Assembly (NCBI RefSeq): GCF_000003195.3
Contig: NC_012871.2
Span: 47,625,110-47,689,109, forward strand
DNA: 64,000 nt
Reading direction: 5' to 3'
From: Sorghum bicolor
Taxonomy: Eukaryota > Streptophyta > Magnoliopsida > Poales > Poaceae
The position numbers and the translations under genes were made by a program. Positions 23,170 through 34,084 of the stretch are shown here, one piece after another. The notes under the pieces are model-generated. The model worked only from the letters and a program-made list of their open reading frames with translations. It had not been told where the DNA came from and ran no database searches. Numbering within the stretch: the stretch's first letter is position 1; each line of letters begins with the position of its first letter.

Positions 23170-23409
23170 GACCTTGTTTAGTTTCGAAAATTTTTTGGAT
23201 TTCAGCACTGTAGCATTTTCGTTTTTATTTGACAAATATTATCCAATCATGGACTAGCTAGGCTTAAAAGATTTATCTCATAATTTAGAGGCAAATTGTG
23301 TAATTAGTTTTTATTTTCATCTATATCTAATAGTTCATGCATATGCTCCAAGATTTGATGTGACGGAAAATCTTGAAAAGTTTTTAGTTTTCGGGTAAAC
23401 TAAACAGTC
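23170..23409. mobile_element. GGCCTTGTTTAGTT-type MITE, copy 3
   Basis: Left end GACCTTGTTTAGTTTCG, right end GTAAACTAAACAGTC. Internal blocks (CTGTAGCATTTTCGTTTT, TATTATCCAATCATGGACTA, TGATGTGACGGAAAATCTTG) match the other copies. Confidence 0.8.
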
Positions 23410-23903
23410 GTTTTCGTCACGATGATGATGATTGTTCTTCGATTATTGCTGGATTCGTCGGCTGTTTTGTGCTTGGGACATGCAGACAGCAGACATGCAC
23501 GTGCTAGCAGCCGTGGACATATCGAAGGCTGCTGCTCTGCCCTTACACATACAGGACACATGGATTTGGAGACTCACGTTTGTTTGAACAAATGGTCCAT
23601 GGTTTTTGAAAGGCACGCACGTACAAACGAGGACCACGATGTATGTTGGCGTTGGGTATGTCGACCGTTACCATAGAGAGATGACGTCATCAATTTCCCA
23701 AGCACAATCGCAATAGAAAAAAAAAATCCTAAGCAAAAAAATACTATTTTTTTTTACAAGAAACAGCTTTATAACTAGCAGCAACGTTCTACCGTGATAG
23801 ATACATCGTTTAAGCCTACATCCTGTAGAGCTTGTAGCACATTACATTGGGTTACATGGCTCTGAAATGAGCAGGAGATCTGTACCGCTGATGTGTTTGT
23901 TAA
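23410..23903. other. Stretch without a recognised gene
   Basis: The overlapping frames at 23422-23676 show no known domain. No repeats with clear ends. Confidence 0.4.
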
Positions 23904-24189
23904 GGCCTTGTTCAGTTTAGGAAATTTTTTTTGTTTCAGCTACTGTAGCATTTTGGTTTGTATTTGACAAATTTTATCCAATCATGAACTAACTAGGCTC
24001 AAAAGATTTGTCTCGTAAATTACAGACAAATTATATAATTAAATTTTATTTTTATCTATATTTAATGCTTCATGCATGCGTTCAATGACTCGATATGATG
24101 GAGAATCTCGGTGAGGTGCTTGATTCTTCAGTCTAGAGGATATTAATGCTTCATGCATGCGTTCAAAAATTTTAGAAACTGAACAAGGC
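23904..24189. mobile_element. GGCCTTGTTTAGTT-type MITE, copy 4, with inserted filler
   Basis: GGCCTTGTTCAGTTTAGG and TTTAGAAACTGAACAAGGCC are the inverted ends; TAA flanks both sides (23901-23903 and 24190-24192), a Tourist/Harbinger-type target. It is longer than its sisters because about 24103-24150 contains a segment also found just outside the element at 24203-24245, followed by a repeat of the AATGCTTCATGCATGCGTTCAA block. Confidence 0.85.
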
Positions 24190-24199
24190 CTAAATTGTT

Positions 24200-24345
24200 G
24201 GAGATCTCGGTGAGGTGCTTGATTCTCCAGTCTAGAGGATTGGAGTGGTCATCTCTGTTGAGGAAGTGGATCAGCTGTTGGCAATCTGATAAGTAGTTGA
24301 CGTCTGTAAGATTAAGCCTGTTGGTGATGGGCTGATGGCCGAGGC
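24200..24345 (-). pseudogene. Possible LINE RNase H scrap
   Basis: The minus-strand frame contains TDVNYLSDCQQLIHFLNRDD followed by SNPLDWRIKHLTE, resembling the RNase H-like tail of plant non-LTR retrotransposon ORF2. It is very short with no flanking ORF2 sequence. Recognition is from memory of the motif only. Confidence 0.4.
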
Positions 24346-24524
24346 CAAGGCCCGTAGATAATTTTAAAAAACACAAAAGGATTCGAAGCAAGCAAAGGGC
24401 CGGCCCGAATCAAGCAATAACCATGTGGCTGCTTTAGTTGGCGGCGTGTATGACGTGTACAACGAAACACGTAAACGCGAGCAGTGCCCCGGCGCTGATA
24501 GGGATGGATTTGGATGTCTCCACG

Positions 24525-26415
24525 TCTCTACTATAATTGAAATCTTCTTCATACAAATTTCATCTGTAAGAACAACGACTTACAACATATATTCTACAGA
24601 TTTAACGGCCCAGATTAGAAGTATGATCACGACCTTACACACACTCAGCCTCACGTTAATCACACATCACACAAATTCACCACGTGTGGGGCTACGTCGC
24701 CTGCCGCGAGCGCGGTCGCAGCTCACCCGGCTGCCGCTGCTCGGCCGCCGCTGCCCGCTCCGGTGCTGCGCCGCCCGCCGCGTCCGCCGGAGCTGCGCCA
24801 GTTTGCTCGCCCGCCCGTCCTCGCAGCGCGCTGCCCGACCATTGCCCGCCACCCGCCGCGAGCGCGACGCCCGCCGCTGCTCGGCCACCGCCCACCGTCG
24901 GCCACGAGCGCGACGCCCAACGCGTGTGCGGATCCGTCGCCCGCCGCGAGCGCGGCCGCCACTCACCCGGCCGCCGCTACTCGGCCGCCGCTGCCCGCCC
25001 CGATGCTGCGCCGCCCGCCGCGCACGCCGGAGCTGCGCCAGTCCGCTCGTCCACCCGTCCTCGCAGCGCGCTGCCCGACCATCGCCCCGCCACCCGCCGC
25101 CCGGCGCGCCTCCCTCCGCGAGCGCGCCTCCCGCCGCAAGCACGGCCGCAGCTCACCCGGCCGCCGCTGCTCGGCCACCGCCCGCCGCCCGGCGCGCCGA
25201 CAGCCACGAGCGCGATGCCCGACGCCGGTGCCAGAGCCGCGAGACCGTCGCCGTGCTCCGTCTGTCCGTCGCCGTAGACGGAGAGAAGGACATCCATGCA
25301 AATAGAAACTTTTTACCGTGTTCACTTTGTAAAACTGCTAGAGAGAAGAATTTTTTGATTTGGGTTTGATTAATTAGGAGAAAGTTTTGTGTTCAGTTTG
25401 CAAATAGCCCCAGGAAATAAAACACGCTTATGGTGATTTTACCAAGTTAGAATACTAAATTGTTGGAGAGAGATCTTTTTTTGACTTGCCAAATAAAATA
25501 GCGACTTGCTAAAACTAATGATTGCCAAATAAATCTTTATATCATAGCAGTAAAGGGGGTGGCTGCTAATTTCTTGACTATGGTGGCATAGCAAGCGAAT
25601 CCCATACCAACTTGAGAAGATTCCTTGATTGTTCCATCTATTTTATCTTCCATAGTTCCTGCTTCAAATTAGTAAAGAAGTAATATCCTGTCAATTTGGT
25701 GCTAATTTAGTCTTCAATATTCAGACCTTAATTTGTAGTTTTGCTCCTGGTTCAGTATTCAAGACTAAAAATTTCTTGAAACTTTGATGAACTTGGCAGA
25801 TAGTCCTACCATCGTAAACACTAGCCAAAAATAGAGAGAATATAATGTTACACACCAGAATGCCAACTTTATATGCACCATTCGTGATGGGAGAATAAAT
25901 AAATTCTATTTGTATGTTCTCCTATCTGGAGCAGTTTTGTACAATGATCTAGACTATCTGAAATTTCTGAATAGGAGTATTTTAATTTTCCTTTAGCCTT
26001 GTGTATAATTTAGTGTTTGCTTGTCTTCTTGGCATTGCGTGATAGACTGAAGATAGGTGTCTGATTTTGTCAGGTATTTTTTGTTTTATTATTCCTTTAA
26101 TCAATCTCTACAATTTTGTTTTTCTTACTTGTTTGTCCAGTAAGACAGGTATACGCCTACACTAACTACAATCAAGTATCTCATTTTTTATGGACTTGTT
26201 ACCAAGGTTATAAGACAAATGATGGGCATCTGTAGATCAGCTGTGTTTCTCAACTTTTCTACATAGCATCTGTTAAACGTTCTCAAATGAAGTACCGTAA
26301 TTTTTATAGACTTTTTTGTTAGTGGGGTAGGTTTGTTTTTTAGTTTTATGATTTATTTTAGTTTTGTAATTTTTTTCTAAATATCACCGTAGCGTTAGCA
26401 CGGGCAATATACTAG
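24525..26415 (+). mobile_element. Putative non-autonomous Helitron
   Basis: The left end TCTCTACTATAATTGAA and right end GTAGCGTTAGCACGGGCAATATACTAG fit grass Helitrons. The terminus is CTAG followed by T, and about 11 bp inside it is a small hairpin (CCGT..GC-GTTA-GC..ACGG). No Rep/helicase is present. A GC-rich 24690-25280 segment and a long AT-rich tail fill the body. The base before the 5' end is G, not the usual A, so the left border is less sure. Confidence 0.65.
24705..25190. repeat. GC-rich 240-bp tandem repeat inside the Helitron
   Basis: Starting at 24705 (CGCGAGCGCGGTCGCAGC) the sequence repeats at 24945 and partly at about 25135. The unit is 240 bp, a multiple of three, so frames stay open through both copies. 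Frames are open on both strands and read as Arg/Pro/Ala-rich text with no domain, so no protein is called. Confidence 0.75.
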
Positions 26416-27465
26416 TTCAAATTATGTGATACTCCCTCCATCCAATTTTATTTATACTTCTGCGGTTTGTTTCCCATATTATTTGCGCACATACCTCGCT
26501 AGGATAGGGTGCTAGGTCTCTATGAAACCCACTTGCATGTAGCATAGCAATACATCACCACCAAACCCACCCCCCCCCCCCCCCCCTCCTCCACGTGAAC
26601 CGTCCGTAGCTCTCCTCAGTATATATATGTATGTGTTTTTGTGTTCATTTGGATCCATATTATTCAGAAAAAATGTGAAATATTTGGCATTATCAGTATC
26701 ATTGAAAACAAAGTACCAGGTCCGGGTGAAACATTCTAAAACTTATATATCTATTCACAATGTAAACGGTAATAATTTTTATATAACAGATAATGCATCA
26801 TTTAAATTATTTAAAAGCTAATAACATTAGTTTATTTAATATTATTAAATATATATGAAGGTCAACTTTAGTTAATTAATTTTAATATGGCTACAAATAT
26901 TAATTTAAGCAATTTACTTTATTATACTTAAAGTTATTTGTTGATAATTATTTATATACTCAAGTATTTATCTATAGTTTTTTATTGATCATTGATATAT
27001 TAATTTAATTTTTGAAATATCTATCAATATATATGTATTTTCTATGAGTTGTGTTTAGCTACGGGTGTTATATAGTCATATTTTAAATTCCTACATGCAT
27101 AATGATTTTGTTCTACTAAACTATTGGTAAGCAAATTGATACTTGTTATCTTTAAAATCTAATAGATTTCCAAATGACAATCCAAATTTGAAATATCCAT
27201 TTTGTATTCATATTTGATAATATTCGTATCCATACTTGTTTTCAAATTAAAATGTAGTAAATAGTACTATTCAAGTTCAATCCCATTCAAATCTAATCTA
27301 AATCCATCCTATGTGCTAGGCAACAGCAAGAACGATAGGCGCATGGCCGCGGTGGCTATGACGCGGGAGCTCACAATGATTTTGCATACAAGCTAAGAGC
27401 CCGATTGGAGAGGCTCCACAGGCTCCATTCCAGCACCGCAGTGGAGCTCGAATATTGTGGCCTGA
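26416..27465. other. AT-rich intergenic stretch
   Basis: Starts with a truncated Stowaway-like edge (ACTCCCTCCATCC near 26430), contains a run of 17 C at 26570-26586, then AT-rich DNA. From about 27360 there is a GAGCTC-rich segment with a weakly inverted counterpart after 56001, possibly the host of the Harbinger-like insertion. Confidence 0.4.
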
Positions 27466-28383
27466 TTAGACTGTCTCCAATAGCACAACCTAAAGCCAAA
27501 TTAGGTTCTCCATAGTGTTTAGGTACCCAAAAACATCCTCCAACAGCAGAGCCAAACAGGACACGCATTTTGCGTCGCAGCCTGTCCGAAATGCAAATAA
27601 GCGTTTCCACGGAGAGACGACGCAAACCTTTTGCGCACGTAGTGGTGGGCCCGTGGCGAGACGACACTACTACAGAACGAGGCATTGGTCGATGCCCAAA
27701 ATGGCCAAAAACCTCGGTCTTTTTGCGGCTCGGGGTTAAAGACCCCTTTAGCACCGGCCAGAGCCACGGGCCGAGGCAAACCCTTTAGCACCGGTTTGTG
27801 TTAAAAACCGGTGCTAAAAGGTAACCCTTTAGCACCGGTTTTTGCCCTGAACCGGTGCTAAAGGTCCGGTTTATAGGTCGGCTCCCTCCTCCCCTCTGCC
27901 CATTTGAAACCGAGAGCACCATTGTTGTTCTTGGAGCTTCTTCTTGCTTGTTCTTCATTTGTTCTTCATCTCCAACGCCCATCGTTGATCTTCTTCGACT
28001 CCGTCATCGTCTCTTCGTGCTTGGAGGTGACTAACTTCAGCCTTTCTTGTCTTTTTCATGTTGTTTTTGGCTTATGATGTTCCCATCATTTTTTAGCTCA
28101 AATCCACTTTGTTATTTTGAATCATTCACATGAATTAGTATCCATATATATATATATATATATATATATATCATATTTCATGGTTGACATAGTTTTAATG
28201 TATTTTGCAAGAATGAATTATAGTATATTTTTATGATCATAGAAAGTAGGATAGTTCAAATTAATTGGTTTGTTAATATCACTTGATTTATTTTTATTAC
28301 TACATATAATGTCCATTGTATCATACATGTTTACTAGTAAATGTGGAATTTATAATTGTTTAAAAATTGAGTATGGATAGTAG

Positions 28384-28906
28384 ATGGCAACCGTGACCGG
28401 GTCTTCAGTCTCTCAACGGGTTCAAAAGCGATACCGTCCGGAACTCCCTCTCATTACTTGTGGCAAGTGTGGGCAGAAGATTTTGATGGAGTACAAAGTG
28501 TCGAAAGAGGGAATAAACAAGGGTCGTATATTCTACAAGTGTCCAGATCGTAATGTGAGTTATTTCCAGACATTTGCTTATATATGTGCATATTTTTTTA
28601 AATGATATTAATTAAACTTTTGATTCTCTCTTTTAATTTCAGTGGGACGGTACCGGCGGATGTACAGGTTGGTACTGGGAGGAAGAATACATTGAACACA
28701 TTAAGAAATCTTTTGCACAGGTGGTTGAGGCTGAAGGTGGTGAGGCAGTGAGCCGACGAAAGAAGTTCAATGATGTTGATCAAGCGAATGATCTATCTAT
28801 TATAGTTGGGATCGGACGCGAACTAATTATGTTGCTTAAGTGCATTTTAGTTTTGTTTTTTTTAATGCTAGTTGCGATTGTATTTGTTGTAGCCAAGCTT
28901 TCCTAA
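28384..28906 (+). CDS. GRF-type zinc-finger protein with C-terminal membrane segment
   Basis: Accessory gene of the CACTA element. Exon 1 is 28384-28554 and exon 2 28643-28906 (GT-AG, phase 0), 144 residues in all. Residues 21-75 carry a GRF-type zinc-binding fold: LITCGKCGQ, IFYKCPDR and WDGTGGCTGWYWEEEYI, with the Cys ligands intact. The last ~30 residues are a single hydrophobic segment (LLKCILVLFFLMLVAIVFVV). The GRF fold binds nucleic acid in other proteins; its role in a membrane-anchored transposon protein is unknown. The reading frame is unbroken, unlike the two larger genes of the element. Confidence 0.75.
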
Positions 28907-29922
28907 ATTAATCAACTATGTATCTTAGACATGTTGTGCAATAAGATGAGAAACTATATGTGTCCATGGTTTTCATAATATATATGTTATCTTTAATGCA
29001 GATGGTAACACGTAATTGGATGTATAATGTCGATTGGCGCTCCGAAGAGTTCATTAATGGCGTGCACTATTTTTTAAGTGTGGCCGAGTCAAATAAGAGG
29101 GACGGTTTCATGTGCTGTCCATGTGCCATGTGCAAGAATTTGACGGAATATTCTAACTCAAGAACTCTTCATTCACACTTATTAAAGTCTGGTTTCGTAC
29201 CAAACTATATTTGTTAGACCAAACATGGAGAAAGCGGGATTATAATGGATGAAGGTGAAGAAGAAGAAGAAGAATTGGACCATGCCAATATTATTGCTCA
29301 GTACGGTGGCTTCAATGATGTTGCAATGGGGGGAGATAATGAAGAAGAGGTGGCGGCAGAAGATGATCGGGGCGATGATGCTTTTGGTGATGCCATCCGT
29401 GATGCACAAAGAGAATGTGAAAGTGATAAAGAGAAAGCCAAGTTCGAGCGCATGCTAGAGGACCACAGGAAATCGCTATATCCCACCGCTGAAGAGGGGC
29501 AAAAAAAGCTGGGTACCACACTAGAATTGCTGCAATGGAAGGCAAAGAATGGTACATCTGACAAGGCATTTGGGCAGTTATTGAAGATCATAAAAAAGAT
29601 GCTTCCGAAAGGCAACGAATTGCCCACCACTACGTATGAAGCAAAACAGGTTGTCTGCGCTTTGGGATTAGAAATCCAGAAGATACACGCATGTCCTAAT
29701 GACTGCATCCTCTACCGTGGGGAGGAATACGAGAATTTGGATGCATGTCCAGTATGTAAGGCATCACGGTATAAGATTAGACGAGATGATCCTGGCGATG
29801 TTGAGGGTGAAGAACGTCATAGGAAGAAAATTCCAGCCAAGGTTATGTGGTATGCTCCTATAATACCACGATTAAAACGTCTGTTCAGAAATAAGGACAA
29901 TGCAAAGTTGTTGCGGTGGCAT

Positions 29923-31572
29923 TAGGGATGAAAGTGATACGGATATTTATTCGTCCGTTCGACCGAACAAATATGAACATAGTTACACGGATATCCGCAA
30001 TTTTTTCCGGATACGGATAGTAAAACGGATATCTAAAGCAGATAACGGATACGAATGCAATATCATTAATATCCGCGGATACCGGATAATTCGAAAAAAT
30101 ATTCGGATATATCCGACCTACTAATTACGGATACTATCCGTATTGTGCTGGCCAACAAACGAATGGCTTTCAGAGTTGCTGCATGTTCGTTATTTTATAG
30201 CTTTCTTCCTACATGCTCCACTCTCTGTAGACGATGTGGGAAAAAATTTTAGCTGAACGGCAACACAGACATAGTTGAGTCTGATGCACAGGCCCAAACG
30301 CCACAGGCCCACAAGCCACAGCCCACAGAGGCACAGACCACGACCACGGGAAACCCTCGGCACTTCGGCCGTTCGGCGGCGTCCGCACTCCGGCCGTTCG
30401 CACTTCCGCACATGAACTTTTTAATCTCTAGCTAAAATTTGTAACTAGTTTTTCTCCCTCATATAAACTTCAAATTGGATGATTTTTTTTCCTAAAAGTT
30501 TCTAAAATTATTCTCTATCAATTTATTGTGTTCTTACATATATTGTTTTGTCCATATATTTCATTTCGATGTGTTTTATCTATTTGAATTTTGAATCGTA
30601 AAAAATGGCATCTAGTTTGTCCATTTTGAGACATTAGATGATTTTGGATGGAAAAGTCATGAACATAAGATGTGTACAACTCATCAAGATCTACAACCTT
30701 TATTTTAGTCAATTTTCCATCTAAGATAGTTATAGTGACATTGTTCACAAATATTACATATCCTTCTCATAGTTTATGAAACTATAAGAGGGATATGTAA
30801 TATTTGTGAACAATGTTATTATAACTATCTCGGATGGAAAAATGACCAAAATAAGGATTGTAGATGTCGGAAAGATATGAAGCCATCTTATTAATGAAAC
30901 TATATTGTTAAGGAAAACTATATTTTCATTTTCTTAAATTTGAAATTTGGATTTTAAAAATAAGAAACGAGCTCGGATGGAAAAACAACCAAAACAAAAA
31001 TTGTAGATCCTAAATAATTATGAATCTTTTTAGTTGACAATATTTTCGTTTGAATTTGTTTAGAACCTCAAACAATATTTTTTGTATTCATTTGTTACCC
31101 TTTTTTTTGCCTGAAATCATAATTTCTATAATTGGGCCCAAATATTAGTCTGTCCAGAATGGGCCAAGCGGCCAAGCCCAATCCTTAATTGTATATATAT
31201 TTTATCTTATTTGTTGCTTTGCTACTTAGTACTTACTCATGCCGTGATTTCGTGAAGATTGGAGCTTGTATGATGTATCTTTATCTTAATCTAGCGGGAT
31301 TATAGACTCATATAGTAGTGTAATGGTTTGCGCACCTATGATATGTGTATATATTGTTTTTACTAAATATCCGAGTAGATATTTGTATTCGACATTCTCC
31401 GAATCTGATTTATACCGTATTCGAAACTCATTATTCGCATCCGTAACCGAGACAAACCGTATTCGTATTTGTATCCGGATGCTATCCGTGTTCGAATCCG
31501 AATCCGAGCATAATATGAAAACAAATACGATATCAGCGATATCCGTTCGTATCCGATCCGTTTTCATCCCTA
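29923..31572. mobile_element. Non-autonomous hAT element inside the TNP2 gene
   Basis: A perfect 8-bp target duplication GGTGGCAT (29915-29922 and 31573-31580) flanks TAGGGATGAAAGTG ... TTTTCATCCCTA ends. Subterminal regions carry many GGATAT/ATCCG motifs. 1650 bp, no transposase. Size of the target duplication and TIR sequence are diagnostic of hAT. Confidence 0.93.
30723..30834. repeat. Inverted repeat inside the hAT element
   Basis: GATAGTTATAGTGACATTGTTCACAAATATTACATATCC-type arm (about 30725-30765) is nearly perfectly inverted at about 30790-30832, separated by a short loop around TTTATGAAACTATAA. Arms about 40 bp. Confidence 0.8.
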
Positions 31573-34084
31573 GGTGGCATAAAGAAGACCGTAAGATAGA
31601 CAATATGCTGAGACACCCTGCCGATGGATCCCAGTGGAGAGCGATAGACAGAGAATTCCCAGATTTTGCAAATGATGCTAGAAACTTGCGGTTCGCCTTA
31701 AGTACAGATGGTATGAATCCTTTCGGTGAGCAGAGCAGTAGTCACAGCACTTGGCCAGTTACTCTATGTATCTACAACCTTCCTCCATGGCTATGCATGA
31801 AGCGGAAGTTTATTATGATGCCGGTGCTTATTCAAGGACCGAAGCAACCTGGCAATGACATAGATGTCTACCTAAGGCCATTAGTTGAGGAACTTCAACT
31901 TTTATGGAGCAAATCAGGAGTTCGCATGTGGGATGAGTACAAACAAGAGCACTTTGACCTGCGAGCATTGTTGTTTGTAACAATCAATGATTGGCCAGCT
32001 CTGAGTAATCTTTCAGGCCAGTCAAACAAGGGATATAATGCATGCACACATTGTTATGAAGACCTTGACTGTGTATTTTTGAAAAAATGTCGAAAGGTCG
32101 TGTACCTTGGCCACCGTCGGTTTCTTCCTGTGAACCACCCAGTACGAAAGAAAGGCAAGCATTTTAAAGGCAAGGCAGACCACCAGACCAAACCTCTCAA
32201 TCGAACCGGGGATGATGTACTCGAAATGGTCAAGGATATAAAAGTGGTATTTGGAAAGGGACGAGGCAGCGAACCTATTCCCAAGGATGCTAAGGGACAC
32301 GTACCCATGTGGAAGAAGAAATCCATATTTTGGGAGCTACCTTACTGGAATGTCCTAGAGGTCCGCAACGCGATCAACGTGATGCACCTGACAAAGAATC
32401 TTTGTGTGAACTTGCTCGGATTCATGGGTGTCTACGAGAAGTCTAAGGATTCACTTGAAGCACGAGACTTGCAGCGCATGAAAGAACGAGACAACCTGCA
32501 TCCAGAAAAGACAGATGATGGACGTCATTACTTAAGCCCTGCTAGCTACACTCTGAGCAAAGAAGAGAAGGAAAGCATGTTTGAATGTCTTAGCAGCATC
32601 AAGGTCCCATCTGGATTCTCCTCCAATATCAAGGGAATAATTAATGTGCCAGAGAAGAAATTTCTGAACTTGAAGTCCCATGACTGTCACGTTCTAATGA
32701 CGCAATTACTGCCGGTCGTTTTAAGAGGAATTCTACCTCCACACGTACGTCTAGCCACCGTAAAGCTATGTGCATTCCTCAATGCAATTTCTCAGAAGGC
32801 AATCAATCCAGAGCAACTAGCTACTCTGCAGAATGATGTCGTTCAATGTCTCGTCAGCTTTGAGTTGGTGTTCCCTCCATCCTTCTTCGATATCATGACA
32901 CACCTCCTAGTTCATCTGGTCAAAGAGATTCGTATTCTCGGTCCTGTGTTCCTACACAACATGTTCCCCTTCGAGAGATTCATGGGTGTCCTAAAGAAAT
33001 ATGTCCATAGTCATTCCCGGCCAGAAGGAAGCATTGCCAAGGGCTACGGAACAGAGGAGGTCATAGAGTTCTGTGTTGACTTTATTCCAGACCTTGACCC
33101 AATTGGCATTCCTGAATCTCGACACGAGGGCAGACTCGGCGGAAAGGGAACACTTGGGAAGAAAACATATATTGGTACGGGAAACGATTACTTCAATAAA
33201 GCACACTACACAGTTCTCCAGAACTCCTCATTGGTGGAACCATATGTTGAGGTACACAAAGATTTCCTACGGTCCCAGTGGCCCGGGAAGAATGAAGCTT
33301 GGATAATGCGTCAGCACATGGAAACTTTTGGCGATTGGTTGCGCAAAAAATGTCAAGGTGATGAAAACATTGATGAGCAGCTTTATTTGTTGGCCAGGCA
33401 ACCATCATGGCATGTCCTCACATACAAAGGGTACGAGATAAATGGTAACACATTTTACACAGTTGGCCAAGATAAAAGGAGCACCAACCAAAATAGTGGT
33501 GTACGCGTGGATGCCACGGATCCAAATAGGAACAGACAAACATATTATGGACGCATAGAAGACATATGGGAACTAGTCTATGCAGCTAATTTTAAAGTTC
33601 CTTTGTTCCGGTGCCAATGGGTGAAGATGACCGGAGGTGGGGTAACAGTCGACAAGGAGTATGGGATGACAACCGTGGACCTTAACAATAGTGGGTTCAA
33701 AGACGAACCATTCTTCCTTGCTGCAGACGTGAGTCAGGTGTTCTATGTCAAAGATATGTCTACGAAACCAAAGAGAGGAAAAAATGATGACCACTCAATC
33801 ATCAATGAGCCAAAGCGCCACATTGTCCTTTCTGGGAAAAGAAACATTGTCGGAATTGAGGACAAGTCAGACATGTCAGGCGATTACGAAAGGGATGATC
33901 GAATTCCGCCCTTCATAGTCAACAAAGACCCAAGCATTCTGTTAAACAATGAGGATACTCCATGGTTACGACAGGATCATAACCAAGGGTCATACGTCAA
34001 GAAGAAGTTCACTGTTGTGTCGGCTTGACTTTGTATGAAACTATATTTGAGAATTGTGAATTTTGATGTGTGTAACAAACTTTG

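Larger units (their letters stand above)
29002..34028 (+). pseudogene. TNP2-type CACTA transposase, broken by a stop and a hAT insertion
   Basis: Would cut and move the CACTA element by binding its ends. The ATG at 29002 (MVTRNWMYNVDW) directly follows an AG acceptor. N-terminal Transposase-associated domain (WRSEEFINGVHYFL, CCPCAMCKN), then the Transposase_21/TNP2 catalytic region (STDGMNPFG, NDIDVYLRPL, FVTINDWPALSN, CTHCYED), then DUF4218 (HDCHVLMTQLLPVVLRGILP, FPFERFMGVLKKYVHS) and DUF4216-like (FRCQWVK) regions. Without the insertion the frame spans about 1122 residues, a normal length. Breaks: a TAG at 29215-29217 where the family has Trp, and a hAT element after codon His at 29920-29922. 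The frame resumes exactly at 31581. Confidence 0.9.

Noticed and set aside
24425..25369. Long Arg/Pro/Ala-rich open frames on both strands
   Set aside because: GC-rich repeat DNA keeps most frames open; no domain, start context or intron signals, and overlapping frames look equally coding.
30723..30834. MicroRNA precursor
   Set aside because: The near-perfect long arms inside a hAT element look like a transposon inverted repeat, not a miRNA foldback.
31323..31572. Apparent N-terminal extension of the TNP2 frame
   Set aside because: These codons lie in the hAT element's right end; the true frame comes from 29002-29922.
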